A stretch of 64,000 nt of DNA from Flavobacterium sp. AED (lineage in GTDB: Bacteria; Bacteroidota; Bacteroidia; Flavobacteriales; Flavobacteriaceae). The position numbers and the translations under genes were made by a program. The stretch is taken from assembly GCF_000812945.1 (NCBI RefSeq), contig NZ_JSYM01000001.1:1054001-1118000 (forward strand). The letters are read 5' to 3'. This document shows positions 35,350 to 44,857 of the stretch, one piece after another (position 1 is the first letter of the stretch; each line of letters begins with the position of its first letter). The notes beneath the pieces are model-generated. The model worked only from the letters and a program-made list of their open reading frames with translations. It ran no database searches and had not been told where the DNA came from.

Positions 35350-36078
35350 ATGTATAAAGAGTACATCAAACAAAAGATTAAGAAAGAAAAATTTCATCCC
35401 GGGATTATTGGGCTTTTCATTAATTATAATTTTCTAATCCGAAAATCAATTCGAAGCGCTATAAAAAATAATGCGCATAAACTTGATGGCTCTTTGTTGG
35501 ATTTTGGTTGTGGAACGAAACCCTATAAAAAACTATTTGTAAACGTAAAGGAATATATTGGTGTAGATTATAAAATTGAAGGAAGGGAACAAAATTATAA
35601 TGAAGTAGATGAATTTTATGATGGTAAAAAAATTCCATTTGAAAGTGAACGGTTTGATTCTCTTTTGTGCACCGAGGTTTTAGAACATGTTTTTAATATA
35701 GACGAATTATTAAAGGAATTTAATAGAGTATTAAAGAAAAATGGGAAGGCACTAATTACAACTCCTTTTATGTGGGAAGAACATGAAATGCCCTATGATT
35801 TTGCAAGATACACAACACCTGCTTTAAAACATTTGTATCAAAAAAATGGTTTTAAGGTGGTTGAGAACTTTAAAACAGGAAATTATATAGAAGTTATTTT
35901 TCAATTTAATTTAAATTACATAAAGAATATACTCCCAAATAATAAAAATGTAAGACAGGTTTTTCTAATTCCTTTTATCGTCTTTTTTAACTTTTTTGGA
36001 GTTCTGTTCAGTCTATTATTGCCAATTGATACAACAGCTTATTTCAACAATGTATTTGTTTTAGAAAAGATAGAATAA
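35350..36078 (+). CDS. class I SAM-dependent methyltransferase
   Basis: The 242-residue product has a methyltransferase-11 type domain: motif I LLDFGCGTKPYK near residue 48, an acidic GVDYKIEGR, and CTEVLEHVFNIDELL. The C-terminal 40 residues are hydrophobic (FLIPFIVFFNFFGVLF), suggesting membrane association. The frame can start at a TTG at 35332; the ATG at 35350 is used here. Co-transcribed with the GT4 gene, it probably methylates a sugar of the polysaccharide; the target is inferred. Confidence 0.85.
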   Translation: MYKEYIKQKIKKEKFHPGIIGLFINYNFLIRKSIRSAIKNNAHKLDGSLLDFGCGTKPYKKLFVNVKEYIGVDYKIEGREQNYNEVDEFYDGKKIPFESERFDSLLCTEVLEHVFNIDELLKEFNRVLKKNGKALITTPFMWEEHEMPYDFARYTTPALKHLYQKNGFKVVENFKTGNYIEVIFQFNLNYIKNILPNNKNVRQVFLIPFIVFFNFFGVLFSLLLPIDTTAYFNNVFVLEKIE

Positions 36079-36272
36079 TTTGAATAGCTTCGTCAATAAT
36101 TGAAAATAAACGGTTGTGAAAAAAGATTTTGCTGATATTTCTTTCACAATCCTAATGATAAGTTTATTTTTGACAGAATCCTCTTTATGACGACAAAGAG
36201 CGTTGTGTTATTTGAAGTAATCTATTACTTTTTAATAAATTATTTCATAATACCCAAACTATAAAAATCTAT

Positions 36273-37256
36273 ATGAAAAGAATACTTATCACCGGAGCAG
36301 CTGGATTTTTAGGATCACATCTTTGTGACCGTTTTATTAAAGAAGGCTATTTTGTCATTGGAATGGATAATCTCATTACTGGAGATTTAAAAAATATAGA
36401 ACATTTGTTCAAATTGGAAAATTTCGAATTTTATCACCATGATATCACCAAATTTGTTCACGTTCCGGGTCAATTAGATTATATTTTGCATTTTGCTTCA
36501 CCGGCAAGTCCAATCGATTATTTGAAAATTCCAATACAAACATTAAAAGTAGGCTCTCTAGGGACGCACAACCTTTTAGGTTTGGCACGAGTAAAAAATG
36601 CCAGAATTCTTATTGCATCCACTTCTGAAGTCTATGGAGATCCATTGGTTCATCCACAAACTGAAGAATATTACGGAAATGTAAACACAATAGGACCAAG
36701 AGGTGTTTATGATGAAGCCAAACGTTTTCAGGAATCAATAACAATGGCGTACCATACTTTTCATGGTGTAGAAACCAGAATCGTTCGAATTTTCAATACG
36801 TACGGTCCAAGAATGAGACTCAATGACGGTAGAGTTATTCCAGCATTTATAGGTCAGGCGCTTCGTGGTGAAGACTTAACTATTTTTGGTGATGGAATGC
36901 AGACGCGTTCTTTTTGTTATGTTGATGATCAGGTGGAAGGTATTTTTAGATTATTGCATTCTGATTATGTTTTACCGGTAAATATTGGTAATCCGGATGA
37001 AATCACCATTAAAGATTTTGCTGAAGAAATCATAAAACTGACAGGAACCAATCAGAAAGTGGTTTATTTTCCTTTGCCAATAAATGATCCTTTGCAACGA
37101 CAGCCTGATATTACTAAAGCAAAACAATTGCTGGGTTGGGAAGCAAAGGTAGATCGTGCCGAGGGAATGAAAATCACTTACGACTATTTTAAATCATTGT
37201 CCAAAGAAGAACTTTCTAAAGAAGAACACAAGGATTTTTCGGGTTATATTAAATAG
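36273..37256 (+). CDS. UDP-glucuronate decarboxylase-like SDR (UDP-xylose synthase type)
   Basis: The 327-residue extended SDR has the NAD-binding motif [10 protein letters not shown] (residues 8-17), the UXS-type block [13 protein letters not shown], the Ser of the catalytic triad in ASTSEVYG, and the YxxxK pair in YDEAKR. The [11 protein letters not shown] segment and [10 protein letters not shown] are strongly characteristic of UDP-glucuronate decarboxylases, which make UDP-xylose from UDP-glucuronate. It supplies a nucleotide sugar to the surrounding locus. It is separated from the preceding gene by 194 bases in which I see nothing. Confidence 0.88.
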   Translation: MKRILITGAAGFLGSHLCDRFIKEGYFVIGMDNLITGDLKNIEHLFKLENFEFYHHDITKFVHVPGQLDYILHFASPASPIDYLKIPIQTLKVGSLGTHNLLGLARVKNARILIASTSEVYGDPLVHPQTEEYYGNVNTIGPRGVYDEAKRFQESITMAYHTFHGVETRIVRIFNTYGPRMRLNDGRVIPAFIGQALRGEDLTIFGDGMQTRSFCYVDDQVEGIFRLLHSDYVLPVNIGNPDEITIKDFAEEIIKLTGTNQKVVYFPLPINDPLQRQPDITKAKQLLGWEAKVDRAEGMKITYDYFKSLSKEELSKEEHKDFSGYIK

Positions 37257-37316
37257 CAGAAGGATAGTATTTTTGAATTTATCTTTAAATTAATAGTTAG
37301 AATACATTCACTAATT

Positions 37317-38684
37317 ATGACAGCATCACAAATAGGAAGATATTCAAAATACATAAGGCCTATTAGTGTTTCAATTGATCTAATAGTTATTTCAATACTA
37401 GGTTTGTTCTTCCTCGAAGACCTCAATTTAAATATTGAACATTATCTTATTTATCAAACAATTGGATGGATTGCAGCTGCTTTTTCTATCAAGTTTTATG
37501 ATGTCTATCGTTTTACAAAACCAATTGAAATTATTTCGAAAATAGTCAAACAGGGGATTTTATTTCTTTTAATAATCATTGCTTTTTTTCCGTTTTCTAA
37601 ACAAGTTTTTTTTAGCGGAACAGTGATTGCCCTGTTTATTTCATCAGTTATAGGATTGATTACTGTTTCAAAATTTTTACTGTTTTATTATTTAAAGGAA
37701 TACAGAATAATAACAGGAAGCAATTACCGAAGCGCGGTGATTATTGGATATACACCCGAAGCAATTCGATTGAAAGATCTTTTCGAAACAAGAAATGATT
37801 ATGGGTATCGTTTTTTAGGGTATTTTTCAGATAAGAAATCAAATCAAAATATTAAAGGGAAATTGGCAGATTTGAAACCTTTCGTAATTGAAAATTTTGT
37901 TGATGAAATTTATTGTTCATTGAACGAAATCTCCAACGAGCATTTGAAAGATTTAATAGATTTTGCCGATGAAAATAATAAAACAATAAAATTCATTCCG
38001 GATACTAAAGAAATTTTTTCAAAAAAATTAAAAATAGATTATTACGAATTTTTCCCTGTACTATCTTTAAAAAAAACAATTCTGCATGATCCGGCGACTA
38101 AAGTATTTAAAAGGACATTTGATATAGTTTTCTCCATTATAATCATTGTATTTCTTCTATCTTGGTTGATTCCTTTATTAGCTATTCTGATAAAATTAGA
38201 ATCTTCAGGCCCCGTTTTTTTTAAACAAGGAAGACCCGGAATTGATGAGAATGAATTTTATTGCTATAAACTTCGTTCTATGAGAATCAATAAAACAACC
38301 GAAAAAGAAGCCTCAAAAAATGATCCTCGTGTTACTAGAATAGGTAAATTTATGAGAAAAACAAGTTTAGACGAAATGCCTCAATTTATAAATGTTCTAC
38401 TTGGTGAAATGTCAGTTGTAGGTCCGCGGCCTCATCTTTGGGCACAAAATAAAATTTATGGAAATAAGGTAAAAAAATATATGGTACGTCATTCTGTTAA
38501 ACCGGGAATTACAGGATTAGCTCAAGTGAGTGGTTTTCGTGGTGAAATAGAAACAGATGACGATATGATTAATAGAATAAAATTTGATGTTTTTTACATT
38601 GAAAATTGGTCTCTTATATTAGATTTAAAAATAATTTCTCAAACAATAGTTAACATTTTCAAGGGCGAAGAAAAAGCATATTAA
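37317..38684 (+). CDS. polyisoprenyl-phosphate sugar-1-phosphate transferase (WcaJ/WbaP type)
   Basis: The 455-residue protein has an N-terminal membrane domain of four to five helices (about 18-130), a cytoplasmic Rossmann-like CoA-binding-type domain (about 140-250) and a C-terminal bacterial sugar transferase domain (about 262-455). The last contains KRTFDIVFS, PVFFKQGRPGIDENEF, YKLRSM, KTSLDEMPQFINVL and VGPRPHLWAQN. It starts the repeat unit by transferring a hexose 1-phosphate to undecaprenyl phosphate. It is followed within 2 bases by a GT2 gene. Confidence 0.93.
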   Translation: MTASQIGRYSKYIRPISVSIDLIVISILGLFFLEDLNLNIEHYLIYQTIGWIAAAFSIKFYDVYRFTKPIEIISKIVKQGILFLLIIIAFFPFSKQVFFSGTVIALFISSVIGLITVSKFLLFYYLKEYRIITGSNYRSAVIIGYTPEAIRLKDLFETRNDYGYRFLGYFSDKKSNQNIKGKLADLKPFVIENFVDEIYCSLNEISNEHLKDLIDFADENNKTIKFIPDTKEIFSKKLKIDYYEFFPVLSLKKTILHDPATKVFKRTFDIVFSIIIIVFLLSWLIPLLAILIKLESSGPVFFKQGRPGIDENEFYCYKLRSMRINKTTEKEASKNDPRVTRIGKFMRKTSLDEMPQFINVLLGEMSVVGPRPHLWAQNKIYGNKVKKYMVRHSVKPGITGLAQVSGFRGEIETDDDMINRIKFDVFYIENWSLILDLKIISQTIVNIFKGEEKAY

Positions 38685-38685
38685 A

Positions 38686-39462
38686 ATGGAAATACCATTA
38701 GTTTCAATTATAACACCATCCTTTAATTCTGAAAAGTTCATTGCAGAAACGATTCAATCTGTTCAGAATCAAACCTACCAAAATTGGGAAATGATTATTG
38801 TGGATGATTGTTCTTCAGATGAAACGGTGTCCATTGTTACAAAAATGACTCTTTTAGATAATCGAATCCAACTTTTTCAATCCGAAAAAAACTCAGGAAC
38901 CGGAATTGCACGAAACACAGCGTTGACTAAATGTAAGGGAAGGTATATTTCTTTTTTGGATGCCGATGATTTGTGGAAACCACAAAAACTGGAGAAACAA
39001 ATAGATTTTCTTAAAACCAATAATTTACCGTTTACTTTCACTTTCTATGATTGCATCGATGAAGAGGGGAAATCATTAAATAAAACAGTGGAAGCACCGA
39101 GAAATCTTTCTTATAGACAACTGTTTTTTTGTAATTATGTTGGGAATCTTACCGGTATTTATGATGTAAATTATTTCGGAAAAATTGCTATTTCTTCCAT
39201 CCGTAAACGCCAAGACTGGATGTTATGGCTCACGATTCTAAAAAAAATAAAAACGGCGCAACCTATTACTGAAAGTTTAGCTTTTTATAGGATTAGAGAA
39301 AATTCAATTTCAGCTTCTAAATTGGACTTATTAAAGCATAATTTTGCGGTTTACAGAACGTTTCATGGGTTTAACGTAGTTGTTTCATTACTTTGCATGA
39401 CGGGTTTTTTATTCACGCAATTAGTCATAAAACCGCGTTATATAAAAACGATCAAATCATAG
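38686..39462 (+). CDS. glycosyltransferase family 2 (GT-A)
   Basis: The 258-residue protein has the GT2 N-terminal block VSIITPSFNSEKFI, the nucleotide-binding IIVDDCSSDETV and the DxD region FLDADDLWKPQKLEKQ. A hydrophobic C-terminal segment (about 235-250) probably associates with the membrane. It starts 2 bases after the initiating transferase and is likely to add the second sugar. Its 3' end overlaps the convergent PaaK-like gene by 11 bases. Confidence 0.93.
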   Translation: MEIPLVSIITPSFNSEKFIAETIQSVQNQTYQNWEMIIVDDCSSDETVSIVTKMTLLDNRIQLFQSEKNSGTGIARNTALTKCKGRYISFLDADDLWKPQKLEKQIDFLKTNNLPFTFTFYDCIDEEGKSLNKTVEAPRNLSYRQLFFCNYVGNLTGIYDVNYFGKIAISSIRKRQDWMLWLTILKKIKTAQPITESLAFYRIRENSISASKLDLLKHNFAVYRTFHGFNVVVSLLCMTGFLFTQLVIKPRYIKTIKS

Positions 39463-40780
39463 ATTTAAATTGCTTTAACTTTCCACGATTGCTTCTTTCT
39501 AAAGCTTTTTTTCTAATAAAACTAAAGTTTAAATCCGGTTCCAAATACAAAGCAATAGCGGTTTCTATTTTTTTAATTTGTTTCAAATTTAATTCGGTTT
39601 CACTGACATATTCAATTTCAAAAGTATCGATTTTTGTCTGCTTGATTATGAATTCTTTTACGTTTCCATCGTCTTCAATAAAGCTTTTGGTTACATAATA
39701 AAATGTCAATCCAGGTGATTTTTTCCCGCTTGGCAAAAGGGCAATATCATTTGTTCTTCCAATTAATTTCTTAAGAATAGGTTTCTTTAACGTACTTTTT
39801 TCATCCAGAATCCCAATATCGCCAATATCATAACGTATAAACGGATGTGCTTTATTGAATAAGGAAGTAATTACAATTCGGCCCGAAGTCCCGTTTGGAA
39901 CCGCTTGATTATTTTCGTCCAAAATCTCTACAAATAACGTTTCCGAATTCACTTGCCATTCATCTTTAGGATTTTGAAAAGCGATTAAATCTAGTTCCGA
40001 AGCACCGTATTCATTGACAATTGGAATTCCAAATTGTTGCTCCAAAAGAATTTTATCATCTTCAAAAAGCATTTCTGAAGTCACCATGCACACTTTTAAA
40101 GTGGGACAAATTTCCTTTAAAATGATGTTTTTTTTCTTTAAATATTTGGCAAAGAGAACAATTGAACTCGTGTAACCATTGATGTAATCGAATTTTTTAT
40201 TCTGAAATTTTTTCAGAATTTTTTCTAATACCACATCTGACAAATCAAAAATGGAGAATCGAAACCGATGGCTCAATAAATCTTTAAAGCGTTCTTTTTT
40301 GTTACCAATAAAATCCATTGGAATCCCATAAAAACGGGCTTGAAAGGAGCTGTTGAAATCAATTCCGTACCAACCAAAACGATACATATTGGAAGCCCAA
40401 GTCAAAGCGTGACTGTATTTATCTTTGGCAAAAATAAAGGGATCACCGCTGGAACCAGATGTTTTATTAACGTAACTATTTTTTGGAGAATACCCGTTTG
40501 AAAGCCTTTCCAGCAATGGTTGTTGTAAGTTTCTTTTATTTAAAATGGGTAAATCGTCCCAATTGGTAGTATTTGAACCAACTAACTCCTGATAAAATGG
40601 ATTATTCTGTAAATGAAAATTAACGATTTCTAATTTTTTATTTTCAAGAAAAGCTTCATGTTCTTTTTCGGATAAAGCGACTATTTTTTGCAATTCAGCT
40701 TTGGCTTCCTTCATTGGGAATCCATTTAGTTGTAGTGATAAGTCGAAAAGTGGAAACATTTTAAAGGTATATTTCATCAA
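39452..40780 (-). CDS. PaaK/CapK-like adenylate-forming ligase
   Basis: The 442-residue protein resembles phenylacetate-CoA ligase and the CapK-type proteins found in capsule loci. The AMP-binding P-loop-like sequence is NKTSGSSGDPFIF near residue 105. NEYGASELDLIAF lies near 258 and the hinge region RYDIGDIGIL near 315. It should activate a carboxylic acid with ATP; in capsule clusters such proteins may acylate sugars, but this is not established. It is the last gene of the locus, antisense to the rest, and overlaps the GT2 end by 11 bases. Confidence 0.82.
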   Translation of the reverse strand: MMKYTFKMFPLFDLSLQLNGFPMKEAKAELQKIVALSEKEHEAFLENKKLEIVNFHLQNNPFYQELVGSNTTNWDDLPILNKRNLQQPLLERLSNGYSPKNSYVNKTSGSSGDPFIFAKDKYSHALTWASNMYRFGWYGIDFNSSFQARFYGIPMDFIGNKKERFKDLLSHRFRFSIFDLSDVVLEKILKKFQNKKFDYINGYTSSIVLFAKYLKKKNIILKEICPTLKVCMVTSEMLFEDDKILLEQQFGIPIVNEYGASELDLIAFQNPKDEWQVNSETLFVEILDENNQAVPNGTSGRIVITSLFNKAHPFIRYDIGDIGILDEKSTLKKPILKKLIGRTNDIALLPSGKKSPGLTFYYVTKSFIEDDGNVKEFIIKQTKIDTFEIEYVSETELNLKQIKKIETAIALYLEPDLNFSFIRKKALERSNRGKLKQFKSMI

Positions 40781-40859
40781 AAATAATATTTACGTACAAC
40801 TAATGACCAAGAACCAACAACTTTTTGAAAATTAATTATTTTTTAAGTTCAAAAGCAAT

Positions 40860-40867
40860 TATTTTTG
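40860..40867 (+). promoter_or_regulatory. -7 promoter element of purD
   Basis: TATTTTTG fits TAnnTTTG and lies 25 bases before the purD start. No suitably spaced TTG is visible. Confidence 0.45.
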
Positions 40868-40892
40868 CACCACAACTAAATAAAACAACATC

Positions 40893-42167
40893 ATGACTAT
40901 TTTACTATTGGGTTCAGGCGGAAGAGAGCATGCATTTGCATGGAAAATGATTCAAAGTCCGCTTTGCGACACACTTTTTGTAGCACCAGGAAATGCTGGA
41001 ACTGCAGCAATAGCTAACAATATTGATATAAGCCCAACTGATTTTGACGCTATCAAAGCTTTTGTTCTTCAGGAAAAAGTAGAAATGGTTGTTGTTGGAC
41101 CTGAAGATCCATTAGTAAAAGGGATCTACGATTTCTTTTTAAATGATGGAGAGTTAAAACATATTCCAGTTATTGGACCATCAAAAATTGGGGCTCAATT
41201 AGAAGGAAGTAAAGAATTTGCCAAAGAATTTTTGATTAAACATAATATCCCAACTGCTGCTTACGATAGTTTTACTGCCGAAACAGTGGAGAAAGGATGC
41301 GAATTTTTGGAAACATTGCAACCGCCTTATGTTTTAAAAGCAGACGGATTGGCAGCTGGAAAAGGTGTTTTGATTATTCAAGATTTGGCGGAAGCCAAAG
41401 AAGAATTAAGAAACATGTTAGTGCACCAAAAATTTGGTGACGCCAGTTCTAAAGTTGTGATTGAAGAATTTCTTGACGGAATAGAATTAAGCTGTTTTGT
41501 CCTTACTGACGGAAAAAATTATAAAATCCTGCCAACTGCTAAAGATTACAAACGCATTGGCGATGGCGACACGGGATTAAATACGGGCGGAATGGGAGCA
41601 GTTTCTCCAGTTCCTTATGTTGACGCTGTTTTGATGGAGAAAATCGAAACACGCATTGTAAAACCTACCATTGATGGTTTTCAGAAAGATGGAATTCCGT
41701 ACAAAGGATTCGTTTTTATTGGATTGATTAATGTGAATAACGAACCAATCGTAATTGAATACAATGTGAGAATGGGTGATCCGGAAACGGAAGTGGTTGT
41801 TCCAAGATTGAAAACAGATTTAGTGGAATTATTTTTGGCAGTAGCCAATGAAAAACTAGATGAAATCACACTGGAAATTGACGAAAGAAGCGCTACTACA
41901 ATTATGGTAGTTTCTGGCGGATATCCTGAAGATTTCGAAAAAGGAAAAGTGATTTCAGGATTAGAAAATATTCAAGATTCTATTGTTTTTCACGCAGGTA
42001 CAAAATTAGAAAATGGAAATGTTGTTTCTAATGGGGGAAGAGTTTTAACTGTAACTTCTTATGGAAATGATTTCGAAGAGGCCATAAAAAAATCTTACCA
42101 AAACATAGATAAACTAAATTTTGATAAGATGTATTTTAGAAAAGATATTGGAAACGATTTAAAATAG
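40893..42167 (+). CDS. purD: phosphoribosylamine--glycine ligase
   Basis: The 424-residue protein is full length for PurD, which makes glycinamide ribonucleotide in purine synthesis. The N-terminal motif is LLGSGGREHAFAWKM. The ATP-grasp part has KADGLAAGKGVLI near residue 146 and the family signature YNVRMGDPETEVVVPRL near 290. It is monocistronic and convergent with a small membrane-protein gene. Confidence 0.97.
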   Translation: MTILLLGSGGREHAFAWKMIQSPLCDTLFVAPGNAGTAAIANNIDISPTDFDAIKAFVLQEKVEMVVVGPEDPLVKGIYDFFLNDGELKHIPVIGPSKIGAQLEGSKEFAKEFLIKHNIPTAAYDSFTAETVEKGCEFLETLQPPYVLKADGLAAGKGVLIIQDLAEAKEELRNMLVHQKFGDASSKVVIEEFLDGIELSCFVLTDGKNYKILPTAKDYKRIGDGDTGLNTGGMGAVSPVPYVDAVLMEKIETRIVKPTIDGFQKDGIPYKGFVFIGLINVNNEPIVIEYNVRMGDPETEVVVPRLKTDLVELFLAVANEKLDEITLEIDERSATTIMVVSGGYPEDFEKGKVISGLENIQDSIVFHAGTKLENGNVVSNGGRVLTVTSYGNDFEEAIKKSYQNIDKLNFDKMYFRKDIGNDLK

Positions 42168-42198
42168 TTTCCAATTATCGTTCACTTTTTTTTAAATA

Positions 42199-42429
42199 TT
42201 ACTTTAAAAAAGAGTGAGCGGTAGTATCTTGATTTTCTGTTCCGTTTGCTTCAAAAATTTTCAATTGTTTGATCCAATATACCATTGCAGACGCACAAAT
42301 AATCATGAAAATCCAGTTGATAGTATTAGCAGCAAACCAAGATTTAAGTTCCAATGAACGTAAAAAATCTAGAGGAGCAAATAAAATATTTACAAATAAG
42401 TATTGTATTCCTTCGAAAAATGCTTTCAT
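42199..42429 (-). CDS. small membrane protein (DUF6341-like)
   Basis: The 76-residue protein has two hydrophobic stretches (about residues 8-22 and 34-52) and a hydrophilic C-terminal tail. I recall proteins beginning FFEGIQYLFVNILFAPLD as DUF6341, found next to upp and a DUF6427 gene in Flavobacteria. No function is known. It is convergent with purD and divergent from the DUF6427-like gene. Confidence 0.7.
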   Translation of the reverse strand: MKAFFEGIQYLFVNILFAPLDFLRSLELKSWFAANTINWIFMIICASAMVYWIKQLKIFEANGTENQDTTAHSFLK

Positions 42430-42574
42430 AATGTATAAAATTAATTTTATTAGTTGTTTTTAAAGGGCTCTGGAAAGTAGAAAGGTCTTATTTAGTAAGA
42501 ATCTTTTTGAACTTGCAGGGTTTCCTTTTTAAACAAGTATTATATTTACAATCACAAAAGTATAAAATATCCTT

Positions 42575-43504
42575 ATGATAACAAGTGTTTTTAAAAAATC
42601 TACACCATTAAATTTTTCATTGGTAGTAATTTTAATGCTGGTTTTCTTTTTAATATATCAATTTCAAGATTTATCTTGGACTAATTCCATTTTTTTGATT
42701 TTAAAAAAAGTGGCATTGTTCTGTGTTTTATTGGCTTCTGTTTTTATTACAAATTTCGTTGTAAAGAAAAACGGACTCAGTAAAGACAGTACATACACCA
42801 TTTTTTTCTATTTTTTATTGTTGCTTTTTTTTCCTTCGGTATTAGACAACACGAACCTAATTGTTTCAAATTTCTTTATACTATTAGCCCTTCGCCGATT
42901 GATTTCATTGCAATCACTTAAAGCTTCCAAAGAAAAAATATTTGATGCTTCATTGTGGATTTTTTTAGCCTCATTATTTCATTTTTGGAGTATTATTTTT
43001 ATTGTATTGGTTTTCATATCAATAATTTTCCATGTTTCCAGAGATTATAGAAACTGGTTCTTGCCGTTTATTGCCTTTTTTACAGCGGCAATTCTTTTCC
43101 TGTTATATGCGGCAGTATTCAATGTAAACGTAATCGAATATACAACAAGGAGTGTAACGACGGATTTTAGTATTGATTATTTTACTAATAATTACCAAAA
43201 CGCTGCTTTTTCGATCTATGCTACTATTGCATTATTTTTCGTTATTTCCATGTTTGCAACATTGTCTAACAGACCACAACTTTTACATGTTTCTTTCAAA
43301 AAAATAATAGCTTCCTTCTTTATTGGAATCGTAATTTTCTTGATTTCCTCCAATAAAAGCAATGATTTATTGCTGTTTACCTTTGCGCCATTAGCAGTGA
43401 TGGCAACAAGTCATATTGAAATTGTGCAACTAAAATTGAAACAGGAAATTGTATTGTTTGTTTTTATTCTATGCAGTCTTTTTGCATTTTTCTCTCAATT
43501 ATAG
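42575..43504 (+). CDS. multi-pass membrane protein (DUF6427-like)
   Basis: The 309-residue protein is strongly hydrophobic with about nine to ten helices and no long loops. I recall it as DUF6427, linked with upp and the small DUF6341 protein. The role is unknown; the helix pattern loosely resembles membrane glycosyltransferase-like or polymerase-like proteins. Its last codons overlap the upp stop on the other strand by 6 bases. Confidence 0.7.
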   Translation: MITSVFKKSTPLNFSLVVILMLVFFLIYQFQDLSWTNSIFLILKKVALFCVLLASVFITNFVVKKNGLSKDSTYTIFFYFLLLLFFPSVLDNTNLIVSNFFILLALRRLISLQSLKASKEKIFDASLWIFLASLFHFWSIIFIVLVFISIIFHVSRDYRNWFLPFIAFFTAAILFLLYAAVFNVNVIEYTTRSVTTDFSIDYFTNNYQNAAFSIYATIALFFVISMFATLSNRPQLLHVSFKKIIASFFIGIVIFLISSNKSNDLLLFTFAPLAVMATSHIEIVQLKLKQEIVLFVFILCSLFAFFSQL

Positions 43505-44152
43505 TTTATTCCCAAAAGCTAAATCTCCCGCATCGCCAAGTCCGGGAATAATGTAACTGTGTTCATTTAGTTTTTCGTCTAATGCAGCAATCCAAAGATG
43601 ACACGTATCGGGTAAATGTTGTTTAAGGTGTTCAATTCCTTCTGGGGCGGCAATTACAACTGCAATGTGAATTTCCTTTGGAGTTCCTCTTTCCATTAAT
43701 TTATTAAAAACAGCAACTATAGATTGTCCGGTAGCAAGCATGGGATCAATCAATAACACATTTTTGTTGTTTATATCAGCGATTGCTTGGTATTGAACAA
43801 CAATGTCAAAATAATCATCATTATTAGGATGGTGCCTAAAGGCCGAAATAAAACCGTTTTCTGCATTGTCAAAATAATTTAAAAAACCCAAATGCAAAGG
43901 CAATCCTGCGCGTAAAATGGAGCACAGCACCAATTGATCTTCAATTTCGGTAGTTTTCTTGATGCCAAGAGGCGTTTGAATTTCGATGTTTTTATAATGC
44001 AATTCTTTACTCAATTCATAAGCCATGATTTCACCAATACGTTCAATATTTCTTCTAAAACGCATGCTGTCGTTATGAACATTGACATTTCGAATTTGTC
44101 CTAAAAAATGGTTCAGAACACTATTGTTTTCTGATAAAATATGGATTTGCAT
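43499..44152 (-). CDS. upp: uracil phosphoribosyltransferase
   Basis: The 217-residue protein is a type I phosphoribosyltransferase that salvages uracil to UMP. The PRPP loop is VLLIDPMLATGQSIVAVF near residue 132. The N-terminal part has RFRRNIERIGEIMAYEL, and the C-terminal uracil-binding hood ends IPGLGDAGDLAFG, the strong Upp signature. It is divergent from DUF4254. Confidence 0.96.
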   Translation of the reverse strand: MQIHILSENNSVLNHFLGQIRNVNVHNDSMRFRRNIERIGEIMAYELSKELHYKNIEIQTPLGIKKTTEIEDQLVLCSILRAGLPLHLGFLNYFDNAENGFISAFRHHPNNDDYFDIVVQYQAIADINNKNVLLIDPMLATGQSIVAVFNKLMERGTPKEIHIAVVIAAPEGIEHLKQHLPDTCHLWIAALDEKLNEHSYIIPGLGDAGDLAFGNKL

Positions 44153-44211
44153 GGTTTTAATTTTGGAATTAAACTTCTAAAGTTTTTTTTATCTATAAAA
44201 GTATAAAAAAG

Positions 44212-44219
44212 TATCTTTG
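44212..44219 (+). promoter_or_regulatory. -7 promoter element of the DUF4254 operon
   Basis: TATCTTTG matches TAnnTTTG and ends 19 bases before the DUF4254 start. No clear TTG at normal spacing is seen. Confidence 0.5.
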
Positions 44220-44238
44220 CCTTTTAATATATAAAGAT

Positions 44239-44844
44239 ATGTTTTCAAAATTAGCTTATTCCGTTTTCGAACAAAGTATTAAAGATTATCACCAATTTGA
44301 TAATGTTGATCAGCCTATAAATAATCCGTTTCCTAAGGACAAATTTGAACATTTATTGTATCATAAAAACTGGATTGACACAGTGCAATGGCATTTTGAA
44401 GATATTATCCGTGACCCAAATATTGACCCGGTTGCTGCTTTGACTTTGAAAAGAAGAATCGATGCTTCTAATCAAGAGCGTACAGATATGGTGGAATATA
44501 TTGACAGTTATTTTCTTCAAAAATACAGCCATGTAGTAGTAAAAGAAAGTGCTAAAATCAATTCAGAAAGTCCTGCTTGGGCTTTTGACAGATTATCAAT
44601 TTTAGCCTTGAAAATTTATCACATGAATGAAGAAGCGACTCGTGCAGCAGCTTCACAAGATCACAGAGATAAATGTCAGGCAAAATTAAATATTCTTTTA
44701 GAGCAAAGAACTGATTTGTCAACCGCAATTGATGACTTAATAAAAGACATTGAAAATGGTGATAAATTCATGAAAGTGTACAAGCAGATGAAAATGTACA
44801 ATGATGATGATTTGAATCCTGTTTTGTACCAAAACAAGAAGTAA
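44239..44844 (+). CDS. DUF4254 family protein
   Basis: The 201-residue protein is mainly helical and soluble. It contains WHFEDIIRDPNIDP near residue 52 and LKRRIDASNQERTDMVEYID, which mark DUF4254, a family of unknown function that is often next to an ADP-heptose-type glycosyltransferase. Here it precedes the GT9 gene by 13 bases, so both are co-transcribed and a role in envelope sugar metabolism is likely by context. Confidence 0.85.
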   Translation: MFSKLAYSVFEQSIKDYHQFDNVDQPINNPFPKDKFEHLLYHKNWIDTVQWHFEDIIRDPNIDPVAALTLKRRIDASNQERTDMVEYIDSYFLQKYSHVVVKESAKINSESPAWAFDRLSILALKIYHMNEEATRAAASQDHRDKCQAKLNILLEQRTDLSTAIDDLIKDIENGDKFMKVYKQMKMYNDDDLNPVLYQNKK

Positions 44845-44857
44845 TTGTTATTTTAAA

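Noticed and set aside
36079..36272. Possible regulatory RNA between the methyltransferase and UXS genes
   Set aside because: I found no stable hairpin, promoter element or conserved block that would support it.
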